From NCBI GenBank assembly GCA_045631905.1, contig JAZQVO010000028.1, positions 62,001-126,000 on the forward strand: 64,000 bases of DNA. Direction: 5' to 3'. The notes beneath the pieces are model-generated. The model made no database searches. It saw only the letters and a list, made by a program, of their open reading frames with translations, and was not told where the DNA came from. Origin of the DNA: HGM04593 sp045631905. GTDB lineage: Bacteria > Bacteroidota > Bacteroidia > Bacteroidales > Bacteroidaceae. Below are positions 1-7,318 of the stretch, piece after piece. The translations under genes and the position numbers were made by a program. Position 1 is the stretch's first letter; the number at the start of each line of letters is the position of its first letter.

Positions 1-26
1 GGTATAAAGCGTTCCTCCATAGAATA

Positions 27-62
27 AAAAATACCGCAAAGTAGATGCTTTGCGGTATTTTT
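27..62. terminator. Terminator hairpin at left edge
   Basis: A perfect 15-bp inverted repeat (27-41 and 48-62) encloses a six-base loop. The arms are flanked by A- and T-runs, so it could terminate transcription from either side. The gene it serves lies outside the window to the left. Confidence 0.75.
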
Positions 63-242
63 AGTATCTACACCTTTTATATCTCACCTGTCGGCTCATG
101 TGGTAGAGTGGAATATCGTGTGTAGGGTTATGCTCGTTTTTTGTAACTTTTCTTGTTGTCGCTTGCGATGTTTTAAAGAGCATAAATTGTTTTTATATAG
201 CAAAATTGTTACTAATTGTGGTTGGTAAAACAGTATGCTATG
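63..242. other. Intergenic stretch without a recognised gene
   Basis: Between the left-edge terminator and the inverted repeat behind trmD I see no credible coding region, RNA gene or promoter. The sequence is AT-rich. Confidence 0.5.
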
Positions 243-307
243 TTACATATGTATATACAAAATAAATAGGTAATTTGCCTGTTTATTTTTTGTATATACA
301 TATGTAA
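243..307 (-). terminator. Long AT-rich inverted repeat downstream of trmD
   Basis: Arms 243-270 and 278-307 are nearly complementary over about 28-30 bases, with one small insertion and one mismatch. They enclose a short loop and lie directly after the trmD stop on the minus strand. The stem is almost entirely A/T apart from a few G/C pairs near the loop. It is most likely the trmD terminator. Confidence 0.6.
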
Positions 308-322
308 ATGTAATTATTTTTC

Positions 323-1000
323 TTATTTATCCAAAAGGTCGGGGCGTAGACGTTTGGTGCGTTCCAACGACTGCTCAAACTCCCATTGACGTATCTTTGC
401 CTCGTGTCCCGACAGTAGAACATCGGGTACTTTCCAGCCATTATACTCGGCCGGGCGGGTGTAGACGGGTGGAGCAAGCAAATTATCCTGAAAAGAGTCG
501 GAAAGTGCCGATGTTTCATCGGAAATTACACCCGGAATAAGGCGAATGACCGCATCGCAAATAACCTCAACTGCCAATTCGCCACCTGTCAGCACATAGT
601 CTCCTATACTTATTTCCTTGGTAATCAAGTGTTCACGTATTCTGTGGTCTATGCCTTTGTAGTGTCCGCACAGAAATATCAAATTTTGTTTCATTGAGAG
701 CGAATTTGCCATAGGTTGGTCGAAAACCTGCCCATCGGGGCTGGTATATATGACCTCGTCGTACTCTCTTTGAGCTTTAAGGTGCTTTATACAATTGTCA
801 ATAGGCTCAATTTTCATAACCAAGCCGGCACAACCTCCGAAGGGGTAATCATCGGTTCTGCGGTGCTTGTCAAGAGTATAATCTCGTAAATTATGTAAAC
901 AAATTTCAGCATAGCCGTTGCGTTGAGCACGGCCCATTATAGAGGTGTTGAAAAAACTCTCCATCATCTCCGGAAAGGTTGTAATAATGTCTACGCGCAT
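323..1000 (-). CDS. trmD: tRNA (guanine-N1-)-methyltransferase TrmD
   Basis: TrmD transfers a methyl group from S-adenosylmethionine to G37 of tRNAs reading CNN and some other codons, which prevents +1 frameshifting. The 225-residue length is normal for the family. The trefoil-knot SPOUT signatures are visible: YPFGG at about 53-57, CGHYKGID at 111-118, and the SAM-binding GDYVLTGGELA at about 133-143. The C-terminal helical substrate region (LLSGHEAKIRQW, about residues 195-206) has Glu where many homologues have His. The start MRVDIITTFP is the family's usual one. It stands alone: no rimM or rplS is adjacent, unlike the enterobacterial operon. A TATTTTTG box lies upstream at 1096-1103 on the minus strand. 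Confidence 0.97.
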   Translation of the reverse strand: MRVDIITTFPEMMESFFNTSIMGRAQRNGYAEICLHNLRDYTLDKHRRTDDYPFGGCAGLVMKIEPIDNCIKHLKAQREYDEVIYTSPDGQVFDQPMANSLSMKQNLIFLCGHYKGIDHRIREHLITKEISIGDYVLTGGELAVEVICDAVIRLIPGVISDETSALSDSFQDNLLAPPVYTRPAEYNGWKVPDVLLSGHEAKIRQWEFEQSLERTKRLRPDLLDK

Positions 1001-1204
1001 GTTTATATATAATTGTAAATTGTAAATTCTTGTTTTTCAGTTTCAATAGTTGCAATGTTTTTTTGTTTTCGCAACCCTTGAAAGTGCATCGCTTGCAAAA
1101 ATAAGATTTTTATTTGAAATTACCATTATTGTTTACCGGTGCAGTGCAAAGTGGCAAAATTAAAACTTCGATATTTGGGCTTCGTTTTATATTTGCTGTA
1201 AAAA

Positions 1205-1606
1205 ATGAAAATCTCACGAGGTTTAAGAAACAACAATCCGTTGAATATTCGTCGCAACGGTACAGCATGGAAAGGTTTGTCGGCCAAGCAGAGCGACAAA
1301 GAGTTTTTTACATTCGATTCTCCGGCATGGGGTTATCGCGCAGCCCTCATAACATTAAGAAACTACAAGCGCTTGCACGGGTTATCGACAATAAGAGAAT
1401 GGGTAAGCCGTTGGGCACCGCCGGTTGAGAACGATACCGAGAATTATGTAAACTTCGTATCTCGCAACGTCGGCTTGCCGGCAGAATCTTCAATAGACAC
1501 AGACAACAAAGAATTAATGTGCAAAATTGTGTCGGCTATGTCGCACATGGAGAACGGTGTGCGTGCAAATGCAAAAGATATTGAAGATGCTTGGGAGTTG
1601 ATATAA
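1205..1606 (+). CDS. Phage structural protein P5/lysozyme-like small protein
   Basis: This 133-residue protein begins with RGLRNNNPLNIRR (about residues 5-17). That motif typifies small lysozyme-like proteins in phage virions, often annotated as structural protein P5, and in many Bacteroidetes chromosomes. The central tryptophan-rich part (EWVSRWAPP, ENDTENYVNFV) is also typical of the family. There is no signal peptide. No other phage gene is nearby, so it may be a domesticated single gene or a remnant. Muralytic activity is family-based inference; I cannot assign a catalytic residue with confidence. Confidence 0.7.
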   Translation: MKISRGLRNNNPLNIRRNGTAWKGLSAKQSDKEFFTFDSPAWGYRAALITLRNYKRLHGLSTIREWVSRWAPPVENDTENYVNFVSRNVGLPAESSIDTDNKELMCKIVSAMSHMENGVRANAKDIEDAWELI

Positions 1607-1934
1607 CGATTATTAAATCCTTAAATTATCTTTTTTTTCTCATTTATTTAATGTAAATCAGCTTTCTCGTTCTTTGGTTACTATTCGTGGATAATAAATA
1701 TTATGTTTAATATGGTTTCGAATTAATGCGGTATGCACTCTACTTTGTACAGAATATGTACAAATACCTGCCAACTTTTTAAAGAACTCTACACGAGCTA
1801 TAAATCGATAATTGCGAAACAACAAGCTATTAATGCAAAAAAACAAACAAGTTTATTCATCATGTAACGCTATTTTAATTATATTTGCGCTTTGTATTCA
1901 AAATGTTTCAAATAATTAAAAAATAAAATAATAT
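1607..1934. other. Intergenic region ahead of the aminotransferase gene
   Basis: This is 328 bases of AT-rich DNA without a convincing gene. The only supported element is the promoter-like box near 1880. A short minus-strand reading frame inside it has no recognisable features. Confidence 0.5.
1880..1887 (+). promoter_or_regulatory. Candidate -7 box for the aminotransferase gene
   Basis: TATATTTG matches the Bacteroidetes -7 element TAnnTTTG and is followed by GC, as is common. It lies 48 bases before the ATG at 1935. No good TTTG -33 element is visible at the usual distance. Confidence 0.45.
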
Positions 1935-3137
1935 ATGCCTGAATTATCGGAAAGAGCTATACTTATGCCATCGTCGCCTATCAGAAAGTTGGCACCCTAT
2001 GCTAACGATGCCAAAGAACGAGGTATTAAAGTATATCATTTGAACATAGGACAGCCCGACCTCGATTCGCCTGAGGTTGCCATAGAGGCTATAAAGAAGA
2101 TTGATCGTAAGATTCTCGAATACAGCCCTAGCGATGGTTTTTTGTCGTTGCGCGAGAAACTTGTAGGATACTACGACCAATATCAAATTAAGCTTAAAGC
2201 CGACGATATCATAGTTACATCGGGAGGCTCCGAGGCTGTGCTCTTTGCTTTTATGTCGTGTTTGAACCCCGGTGACGAGATTATTGTTCCTGAGCCTGCA
2301 TATGCCAACTATATGGCGTTTGCAATATCGGCAGGAGCTGTCATACGTCCCATACGCTCAACCATTGAGGAGTCGTTTGCGTTGCCCCCCATGGAACGCT
2401 TCGAGGAGCTTATAAACGAACGCACACGCGGTATACTCATATGTAACCCCAATAACCCCACAGGATATTTGTACACACGCAGCGAGATGAACCGAATAAG
2501 AGACCTTGTGAAGAAGCACAATCTCTTCCTATTCTCCGACGAGGTTTACCGTGAATTTATCTACACCGGTTCTCCTTATATATCGGCTTGTCACTTGGAG
2601 GGTATCGAAGAGAATGTCGTACTTATCGACTCGGTTTCGAAGCGTTATTCCGAGTGTGGTTTGCGCATCGGCGCTTTGATAACAAAGAACAAGGCTCTCC
2701 GTCAGGCTGTTATGAAATTCTGTCAGGCACGTTTGAGCCCTCCCCTACTTGGTCAGATAGCAGCCGAGGCCTCGCTCGATGCTCCCCGTTCATATGCAAT
2801 AAATACGTACGAAAAATATATCGAACGCCGTAACTGCTTGATAGATGAGCTTAATAAATTGCCAGGTGTCTACTCCCCTATCCCCATGGGGGCGTTCTAC
2901 ACCGTTGCACGCCTGCCCATCGACGACAGCGACAAGTTCTGTCAGTGGTGTCTTACCGATTTTTCATACGAGGGAGAGACAATTATGATGGCACCGGCTT
3001 CGGGTTTCTACTCCGAGGAGGGCTATGGTCGCAACGAGGTGCGTATAGCATATGCCATAGACAAGGCCGACCTTAAACGTGCAATTTTCCTTCTTGGAAA
3101 AGCCCTCGAGCAATACCCCGGTCGCACAATGCCATAA
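1935..3137 (+). CDS. PLP-dependent class I/II aminotransferase
   Basis: This is a fold-type I aminotransferase of 400 residues, the usual length of aspartate/aromatic aminotransferase relatives. NPNNPTG lies at 171-177, the cofactor-ring aspartate in SDEVY at 201-205, the Schiff-base lysine at 236 in SVSKRYSECGLRIG, and a phosphate-binding arginine at 244. It should transfer amino groups between an amino acid and a 2-oxo acid in the cytoplasm. The exact substrate cannot be read from the sequence. It appears monocistronic, with a promoter box upstream and a strong terminator after it. Confidence 0.92.
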   Translation: MPELSERAILMPSSPIRKLAPYANDAKERGIKVYHLNIGQPDLDSPEVAIEAIKKIDRKILEYSPSDGFLSLREKLVGYYDQYQIKLKADDIIVTSGGSEAVLFAFMSCLNPGDEIIVPEPAYANYMAFAISAGAVIRPIRSTIEESFALPPMERFEELINERTRGILICNPNNPTGYLYTRSEMNRIRDLVKKHNLFLFSDEVYREFIYTGSPYISACHLEGIEENVVLIDSVSKRYSECGLRIGALITKNKALRQAVMKFCQARLSPPLLGQIAAEASLDAPRSYAINTYEKYIERRNCLIDELNKLPGVYSPIPMGAFYTVARLPIDDSDKFCQWCLTDFSYEGETIMMAPASGFYSEEGYGRNEVRIAYAIDKADLKRAIFLLGKALEQYPGRTMP

Positions 3138-3153
3138 TGTTAATCAGGGGTAG

Positions 3154-3203
3154 AACAAACAAAAAAATCATCGGTATATGTACCGATGATTTTTTTGTTT
3201 GTT
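3154..3203. terminator. Bidirectional terminator
   Basis: A perfect 23-bp inverted repeat (3154-3176 and 3181-3203) with a four-base loop separates two convergent genes. The A-tract in one arm and T-tract in the other give a U-run in both directions. Confidence 0.9.
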
Positions 3204-3240
3204 TATGGTTCCATGTAGCTAATATTGTGTAGAATTACCT

Positions 3241-3861
3241 TTATTCTTTTTTGTCTATATTCAAGTGCTTTATTCTCGAAATTATAGCACCGCGTTTGCG
3301 TTGAAAGTGGTTTGCAATCTCGTCGTATGACAGCTGTTCATCGACAAACTCGCGCAAAGCATTATCTTCGGCCTCGTTCCAAGGCTCGTAGGCATTGGGA
3401 TATTCGGCTTTTGTGGCTGCTTGCGAATATACAGGTTCTCCTTTGAGCCGTTTATATGCTTTCAGGTAGCGTTTAAGGCGTTTTATGTCCTTGTCGCTCA
3501 AATAGGGCAAACGGCGTATATCCATGTTATCGCTGAGGTCGTTAAGTTTAACGGCTGTTGCAAGAGGGTTCTTTTTTACACGTGCGATGAACCTCTCATA
3601 TGGTTCTTTGTGCGAGAACCTTGTGAGGCAAATAAGTGCATCGAGTATGTGCTGTGGAAAGCCATCATCGGCGAGCATCTCGAAGGTCCACTCTGTGTCT
3701 TCTACTACATCGTGAAGAACGCCCACTATCTTCTCGTCGATATTATTGCCGGCATTCATCACGCGCAAAGGGTGACCGATGTATGGCTCCCCTGCTTTGT
3801 CCACCTGCCCCTCGTGGGCCTGTTTGGCAATCTCTATTGCTCGTTGCAGTAGTTGTTCCAT
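3241..3861 (-). CDS. MESH1/SpoT-like HD hydrolase with C-terminal HTH-like tail
   Basis: Residues 1-130 form an HD metal-dependent hydrolase domain related to the (p)ppGpp hydrolase half of RelA/SpoT and to MESH1. His16, His30, the HD pair at 50-51, ED at 54-55, and KLNDLSDN at about 105-112 (compare KLADRLHN of SpoT) are in the expected order. No synthetase domain is present. Residues about 163-206 (NEAEDNALREF, then LSYDEIANHF and KRGAIISRIKHL) resemble a small Myb/helix-turn-helix DNA-binding module. The gene starts one base after the stop of the preceding gene and is last in a compact operon. Alarmone or other nucleotide pyrophosphohydrolase activity is likely; DNA binding by the tail is inference. 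Confidence 0.8.
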   Translation of the reverse strand: MEQLLQRAIEIAKQAHEGQVDKAGEPYIGHPLRVMNAGNNIDEKIVGVLHDVVEDTEWTFEMLADDGFPQHILDALICLTRFSHKEPYERFIARVKKNPLATAVKLNDLSDNMDIRRLPYLSDKDIKRLKRYLKAYKRLKGEPVYSQAATKAEYPNAYEPWNEAEDNALREFVDEQLSYDEIANHFQRKRGAIISRIKHLNIDKKE

Positions 3862-3862
3862 C

Positions 3863-4435
3863 TCAAGAAAGGGGAAGATTTACTTTTTGACAAACATAGC
3901 CCAAACGCAACAGCTCCATGCTTGCACCCAGGCGAAACAAAATAGCTACAACCTTTGAGTAGATATAAAAAGCTATGCGACTCTGGGGCTCAATGTTTTC
4001 GCGACGTATGAGCGAGAGAGCCTGTTGCGATAGGCGACGCATCATGGCTTCTATCTCTTTTGCCTCTTGTGAGTCGAGCGACAAGCCAAGTATCTTTTCT
4101 ACAATGTTTTCGTCCATGTCGTCGAAACCCTCGGCACCATAATACTCTTTGTAAGGACGGTTGTTATAAGCCTCCCAATTAGTATCCCAATCATTGGCCA
4201 CCGCCATGCCCAAATACCCGGCCCAAGCAATAGAGACAACCGGATATTCGTTAATCTGTGGCACAGCATCGGCCATATATTCGGGTGCAAGAGCTTTCCA
4301 GCGTGCATCTACATCTTGCGAAGAGGGCAATATGCCATCTACCTTTTTATACGCACCAAAAAGGCGTACAAGTTCTTCGTTCACTCGTCTCTCAAAGGAG
4401 TCGAGATAAAATTTTTGATTTTCGTTTATCTCCAT
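3863..4435 (-). CDS. Conserved hypothetical protein
   Basis: I do not recognise a family for this protein of about 190 residues. It has no signal peptide. It contains a hydrophobic stretch around VVSIAWAGYLGMAVAND, an acidic/aromatic middle (YKEYYGAEGFDDMDENIVEKIL) and a helical C-terminus. I chose the ATG at 4435 (MEINENQ). It lies five bases after the upstream stop, whereas the longer form from 4468 begins with a non-ATG codon and overlaps the upstream gene. The single-base gap to the HD hydrolase gene suggests translational coupling and a linked role. Confidence 0.75.
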   Translation of the reverse strand: MEINENQKFYLDSFERRVNEELVRLFGAYKKVDGILPSSQDVDARWKALAPEYMADAVPQINEYPVVSIAWAGYLGMAVANDWDTNWEAYNNRPYKEYYGAEGFDDMDENIVEKILGLSLDSQEAKEIEAMMRRLSQQALSLIRRENIEPQSRIAFYIYSKVVAILFRLGASMELLRLGYVCQKVNLPLS

Positions 4436-4440
4436 GTTGT

Positions 4441-4791
4441 TTATCCATGACATTCGTGATGTGAACACCCCTCGCCCGAATCCTCAATCTTGCCTGCAAG
4501 GTAGGCGGCAACAAGCTCGTCGATGTTACCACTCTGCCCGCGTACAACCTTTATATCGTTCGACTCGAGCACATTCTTTGCCCCCTCGCCCATGTTGCCG
4601 GCGAGCATCACCTGTACACCTTTGCGACGTAGCTCAAAGACTATACCCGACTTGCAACCACAACCTTGTGGCGAAGGAAGTATCTCTTTCATTTTAACCT
4701 CTCCGTCGATAATCGAAAATATGGTATAGTGGTCGCAATGTCCAAAGTGGTTATCGACCATGCCATCGCGTGTGGGAACTGCTATTTTCAT
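4441..4791 (-). CDS. NifX/NafY-type (dinitrogenase iron-molybdenum cofactor) family protein
   Basis: This 116-residue protein has the one-domain NifB/NifX/NafY fold. It begins MKIAVPTRDGMVDNHFGHCDHY, as family members do, and has a GN-rich middle (AGNMGEGA). These proteins bind iron-sulfur or iron-molybdenum clusters. Two Cys/His-rich segments, PQGCGCKSG (about 61-69) and the C-terminal GCSHHECHG, would suit metal binding. No nif structural genes are visible, so a role in nitrogenase is unlikely. A metal-cluster carrier or sensor is more plausible. It starts six bases after the Pmp3-like gene. Confidence 0.85.
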   Translation of the reverse strand: MKIAVPTRDGMVDNHFGHCDHYTIFSIIDGEVKMKEILPSPQGCGCKSGIVFELRRKGVQVMLAGNMGEGAKNVLESNDIKVVRGQSGNIDELVAAYLAGKIEDSGEGCSHHECHG

Positions 4792-4797
4792 GTTATT

Positions 4798-4956
4798 TTA
4801 TCTGTTAGGGTTATTTAATATTACCAAGGCTGCAATAACTCCCGGTATCCAACCACAAATGGTGAGTAAAAACACAATAAGAACCGAACCACACCCTTTG
4901 TCCAAGACAGCAAGGGGTGGAAACAATATCGACAATAAAACTCTTATTAAAGACAT
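4798..4956 (-). CDS. Pmp3/YqaE-family small membrane protein
   Basis: This 52-residue reading frame begins MSLIRVLLSILFPPLAVLD and continues with a second hydrophobic segment, LTICGWIPGVIAALVIL. The double-helix layout, the PPLAV motif after helix one and the GWIPG motif in helix two are diagnostic of the Pmp3/YqaE (UPF0057) family. These are tiny inner-membrane proteolipids linked to salt, cold or envelope stress. It is followed after six bases by the NifX-like gene, and a near-consensus promoter lies immediately upstream (4979-5010). It is the first gene of a four-gene operon. Confidence 0.88.
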   Translation of the reverse strand: MSLIRVLLSILFPPLAVLDKGCGSVLIVFLLTICGWIPGVIAALVILNNPNR

Positions 4957-4978
4957 GTTATATTAAATTATTATGTTG

Positions 4979-5010
4979 CAAAGTTACTATATATTTGACA
5001 AAAAGCCAAA
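4979..5010 (-). promoter_or_regulatory. Promoter of the Pmp3-like operon
   Basis: On the minus strand TTTG (5007-5010) is followed after 20 bases by TAACTTTG (4979-4986), an exact match to the Bacteroidetes housekeeping promoter. The start site would fall near 4972, giving a leader of about 16 bases. It separates this operon from the upstream DMT exporter gene. Confidence 0.75.
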
Positions 5011-5012
5011 TA

Positions 5013-5921
5013 CTACTTTATTTGACGTGCGGCACGGCTGTAATTTACAATAAGCACACCGGCAAAAACAGCCACGGCGGCAAGCACCTTTTTCCAACCC
5101 AGAGTATCCATGCCTATGTATATGCTCACCGATGTTGCCACAATAGGTTGCATATAGGAATACATGCTTACAAGTGTGGGGCGCAATGCCTTTTGTGCCA
5201 CAGGTACAAGGTAATATGTAATAAATGTTGAAAAAACTATTGCAAACAGAATCTCGGCCACAAATTTATACTCAAACGAGAGATAATTCAGGGATACAAG
5301 CTCTGCACCGGTAAAGGGCAACGACATGAGTGAAGAATAGAGAAAAATCCACTTCATGAAGGTTATAACCGAATAGCGCATAATCACGGGCTTGAAAACA
5401 CCCAGATATATTGAAAAGCAAAAACCGTTAAGGAACATAAAAAAGACACCTATCGGCTTTGTTTCTGTAACTCCCCCACTTGTGGTAACGCTATTATAAA
5501 TAAGGAAGAGAACGCCCGCAAGGCTCAACAGCACACCTCCCGTCTTTTTAAGCGTTATAGGCTCTTTAATTGCAATAGCGGCAATGAACATCGTATATAT
5601 TGGTGACAGAGAGGTCATTACAGCGCAGTCCATAGGTGTAATATCGGATATTGCAATAAGGAAGCTTATTTGTGTGAGGAAGAAGCCTGTAAAGGCCGCA
5701 CCGACGATGAGCATGTGGTCGCGTAACGAAACCTTCTCTTTACGTTTAAAAAGAGATGCCAACCAGAAAAGCACCCCAGCACCTATCGAACGCATGCTGA
5801 AAAGAGCAAGAGGCGACACCGTCTCTGTTGCCATTATATCTTTTGTGACAATTATATTCAGCCCAAATATAGCATATGCCAGCATACCGGCAAAATGCCC
5901 TTTTAATCCCCATTTATCCAT
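5013..5921 (-). CDS. DMT-superfamily (EamA) transporter
   Basis: This 302-residue integral inner-membrane protein has about ten hydrophobic helices arranged as two EamA repeats (roughly residues 9-135 and 150-292), the standard size for this family. EamA proteins export amino acids, nucleotides or other small metabolites. The substrate cannot be deduced. Repeat signatures are visible, for example AVMTSLSPIYTMFIAAIAIKE in the first repeat and its counterpart near VSMYSYMQPIVAT in the second. It has its own promoter (5960-5991) and is probably transcribed separately from the Pmp3 operon behind it. Confidence 0.9.
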   Translation of the reverse strand: MDKWGLKGHFAGMLAYAIFGLNIIVTKDIMATETVSPLALFSMRSIGAGVLFWLASLFKRKEKVSLRDHMLIVGAAFTGFFLTQISFLIAISDITPMDCAVMTSLSPIYTMFIAAIAIKEPITLKKTGGVLLSLAGVLFLIYNSVTTSGGVTETKPIGVFFMFLNGFCFSIYLGVFKPVIMRYSVITFMKWIFLYSSLMSLPFTGAELVSLNYLSFEYKFVAEILFAIVFSTFITYYLVPVAQKALRPTLVSMYSYMQPIVATSVSIYIGMDTLGWKKVLAAVAVFAGVLIVNYSRAARQIK

Positions 5922-5959
5922 TATATTTGAAATATTTCGAATAATTTGTTATTACCCTG

Positions 5960-5991
5960 CAAAGTTAGTAAAAAACGATATATTTTTCATA
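5960..5991 (-). promoter_or_regulatory. Promoter of the EamA transporter gene
   Basis: On the minus strand a TATG (-33, 5988-5991) lies 20 bases before TAACTTTG (-7, 5960-5967). The -7 box is a perfect consensus; the -33 box matches three of four positions. Confidence 0.6.
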
Positions 5992-6052
5992 AATATACTG
6001 CATGCTGTAATTTATAATTTGTACCTTCGCAACCTCGAATAAAAATGTTACT

Positions 6053-7222
6053 ATGAAAAAAATTATACTTGCATGTATCGTTGCTCTTTTTGCAACGAAG
6101 AATGTGGTAGCAAACGACGGGGCTATAATATTACCCATCGAAAAAAAGATTGAGATAGGGCTATCGGCTACATCGTACCCTGCCGACAGCTATGCAAAGA
6201 GCATGGAAACAGGTGCGCCGACAAGCTCGCTCGACCTTAATATCGCACTCAGCAAACTAAGAATTTGGGGCTACGGACACATCTGGAACAGCTATAAGCA
6301 TGCCGAGAAGTTGAACACAAACAGTGGCGAGGTGAAGCGTATCATATTAATGGCCGATGCACAAATAACCAAGAAGATAAGCTTTTTTATGATGTACGAT
6401 GCTGCCATGTCGGAACTTCATGAGTATTACGGGCAGTATAACTTTGCCCCTTGGGCACAGTTGCGTGTGGGGCAGTTCAAGCAACCCTTTACACTCGAAA
6501 GCATATACTCCCCCACTTTCATGAGCACTATTCTTTACGACCCATCGGTGCTCTACCTTGCAGGTATAGCATCGGACCCTTTGATGGGTAATCATGTGGC
6601 ACGCGACATGGGTGTCATGCTCACCGGAAATTTTTTGAAGAACGAGGCGCAGCGTTACACCATGAATTACAGCATAGGAGTGTTTAACGGCCCCGGTATG
6701 AACATGAAGGAGAATAACAGCCAAAAGGATATTGTGGGTATGCTCAAATATATGCCGGGTAAGAATATCACATTAGAGGCCTCTTTCCTTGCCGGCACGG
6801 GGCATGCTCAAAGTGCATCGCCCTATGGTAATATAGCAAAGGGCGAGGACTACTCGCGTCATCGCTGGAACGTTGCTGTCGAAGCCACAATAGCACCTTT
6901 TTATATTCGTAGCGAGTATATACAGGGGTACGATGGTGGCGTTCACTCGCGTGGAGGTTATGTAAACTTTATATACACACCTGTAAAGAGATTCGATATA
7001 GTGCTCAACTGGGACTACCTCGACAAGAACACTCATTGCAACAAAAACGAGCAGAATATATTTGCCCAAAACGGCTGGGTAACCGAGCAGAACACCTACA
7101 CCGCAGGTGTACAATATTGGTTGTATCAGCGTTGTCGTCTTTCGGCTCACTTCGTGTATACAAAGCCACGTGTCGGCAACATAACGCGTGAATTTATATC
7201 GCAGTTGCAAATATCATTTTAA
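6053..7222 (+). CDS. Phosphate-selective porin O/P family outer-membrane protein
   Basis: This 389-residue protein has a signal peptide (MKKIILACIVALFATKNVVA) and a mature part of alternating beta strands. It contains typical OprO/OprP-family segments such as LRVGQFKQPFTLES and ARDMGVMLTG, and ends in phenylalanine, the usual C-terminal residue of outer-membrane barrels. It should form a trimeric anion or polyphosphate-type channel; selectivity is not determinable here. A TACCTTCG box at 6022-6029 is a likely -7 element. It converges on degP across a shared hairpin. Confidence 0.85.
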   Translation: MKKIILACIVALFATKNVVANDGAIILPIEKKIEIGLSATSYPADSYAKSMETGAPTSSLDLNIALSKLRIWGYGHIWNSYKHAEKLNTNSGEVKRIILMADAQITKKISFFMMYDAAMSELHEYYGQYNFAPWAQLRVGQFKQPFTLESIYSPTFMSTILYDPSVLYLAGIASDPLMGNHVARDMGVMLTGNFLKNEAQRYTMNYSIGVFNGPGMNMKENNSQKDIVGMLKYMPGKNITLEASFLAGTGHAQSASPYGNIAKGEDYSRHRWNVAVEATIAPFYIRSEYIQGYDGGVHSRGGYVNFIYTPVKRFDIVLNWDYLDKNTHCNKNEQNIFAQNGWVTEQNTYTAGVQYWLYQRCRLSAHFVYTKPRVGNITREFISQLQISF

Positions 7223-7254
7223 AAACATCAAAGCACCTTAATACAAGAAAAAAT

Positions 7255-7292
7255 ATTCAGCCTCCGTGCCCTTACGAGCATGGAGGCTGAAT
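7255..7292. terminator. Terminator between porin and degP
   Basis: A 15-bp stem (7255-7269 and 7278-7292, one G-T pair) has an eight-base loop. On the minus strand it is followed by a T-rich tract, so it best serves degP. It may also stop the convergent porin transcript. Confidence 0.8.
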
Positions 7293-7318
7293 CGTATGAA
7301 AAAGTCTTTTTGTTTCTA

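Noticed and set aside
63..322. Possible tRNA or small RNA ahead of trmD
   Set aside because: No cloverleaf or conserved tRNA arms could be built; only the terminator hairpins are structured.
4441..4791. NifX-like gene considered as evidence for nitrogen fixation
   Set aside because: No nifHDKEB genes are present, and this family is widespread in non-diazotrophs.
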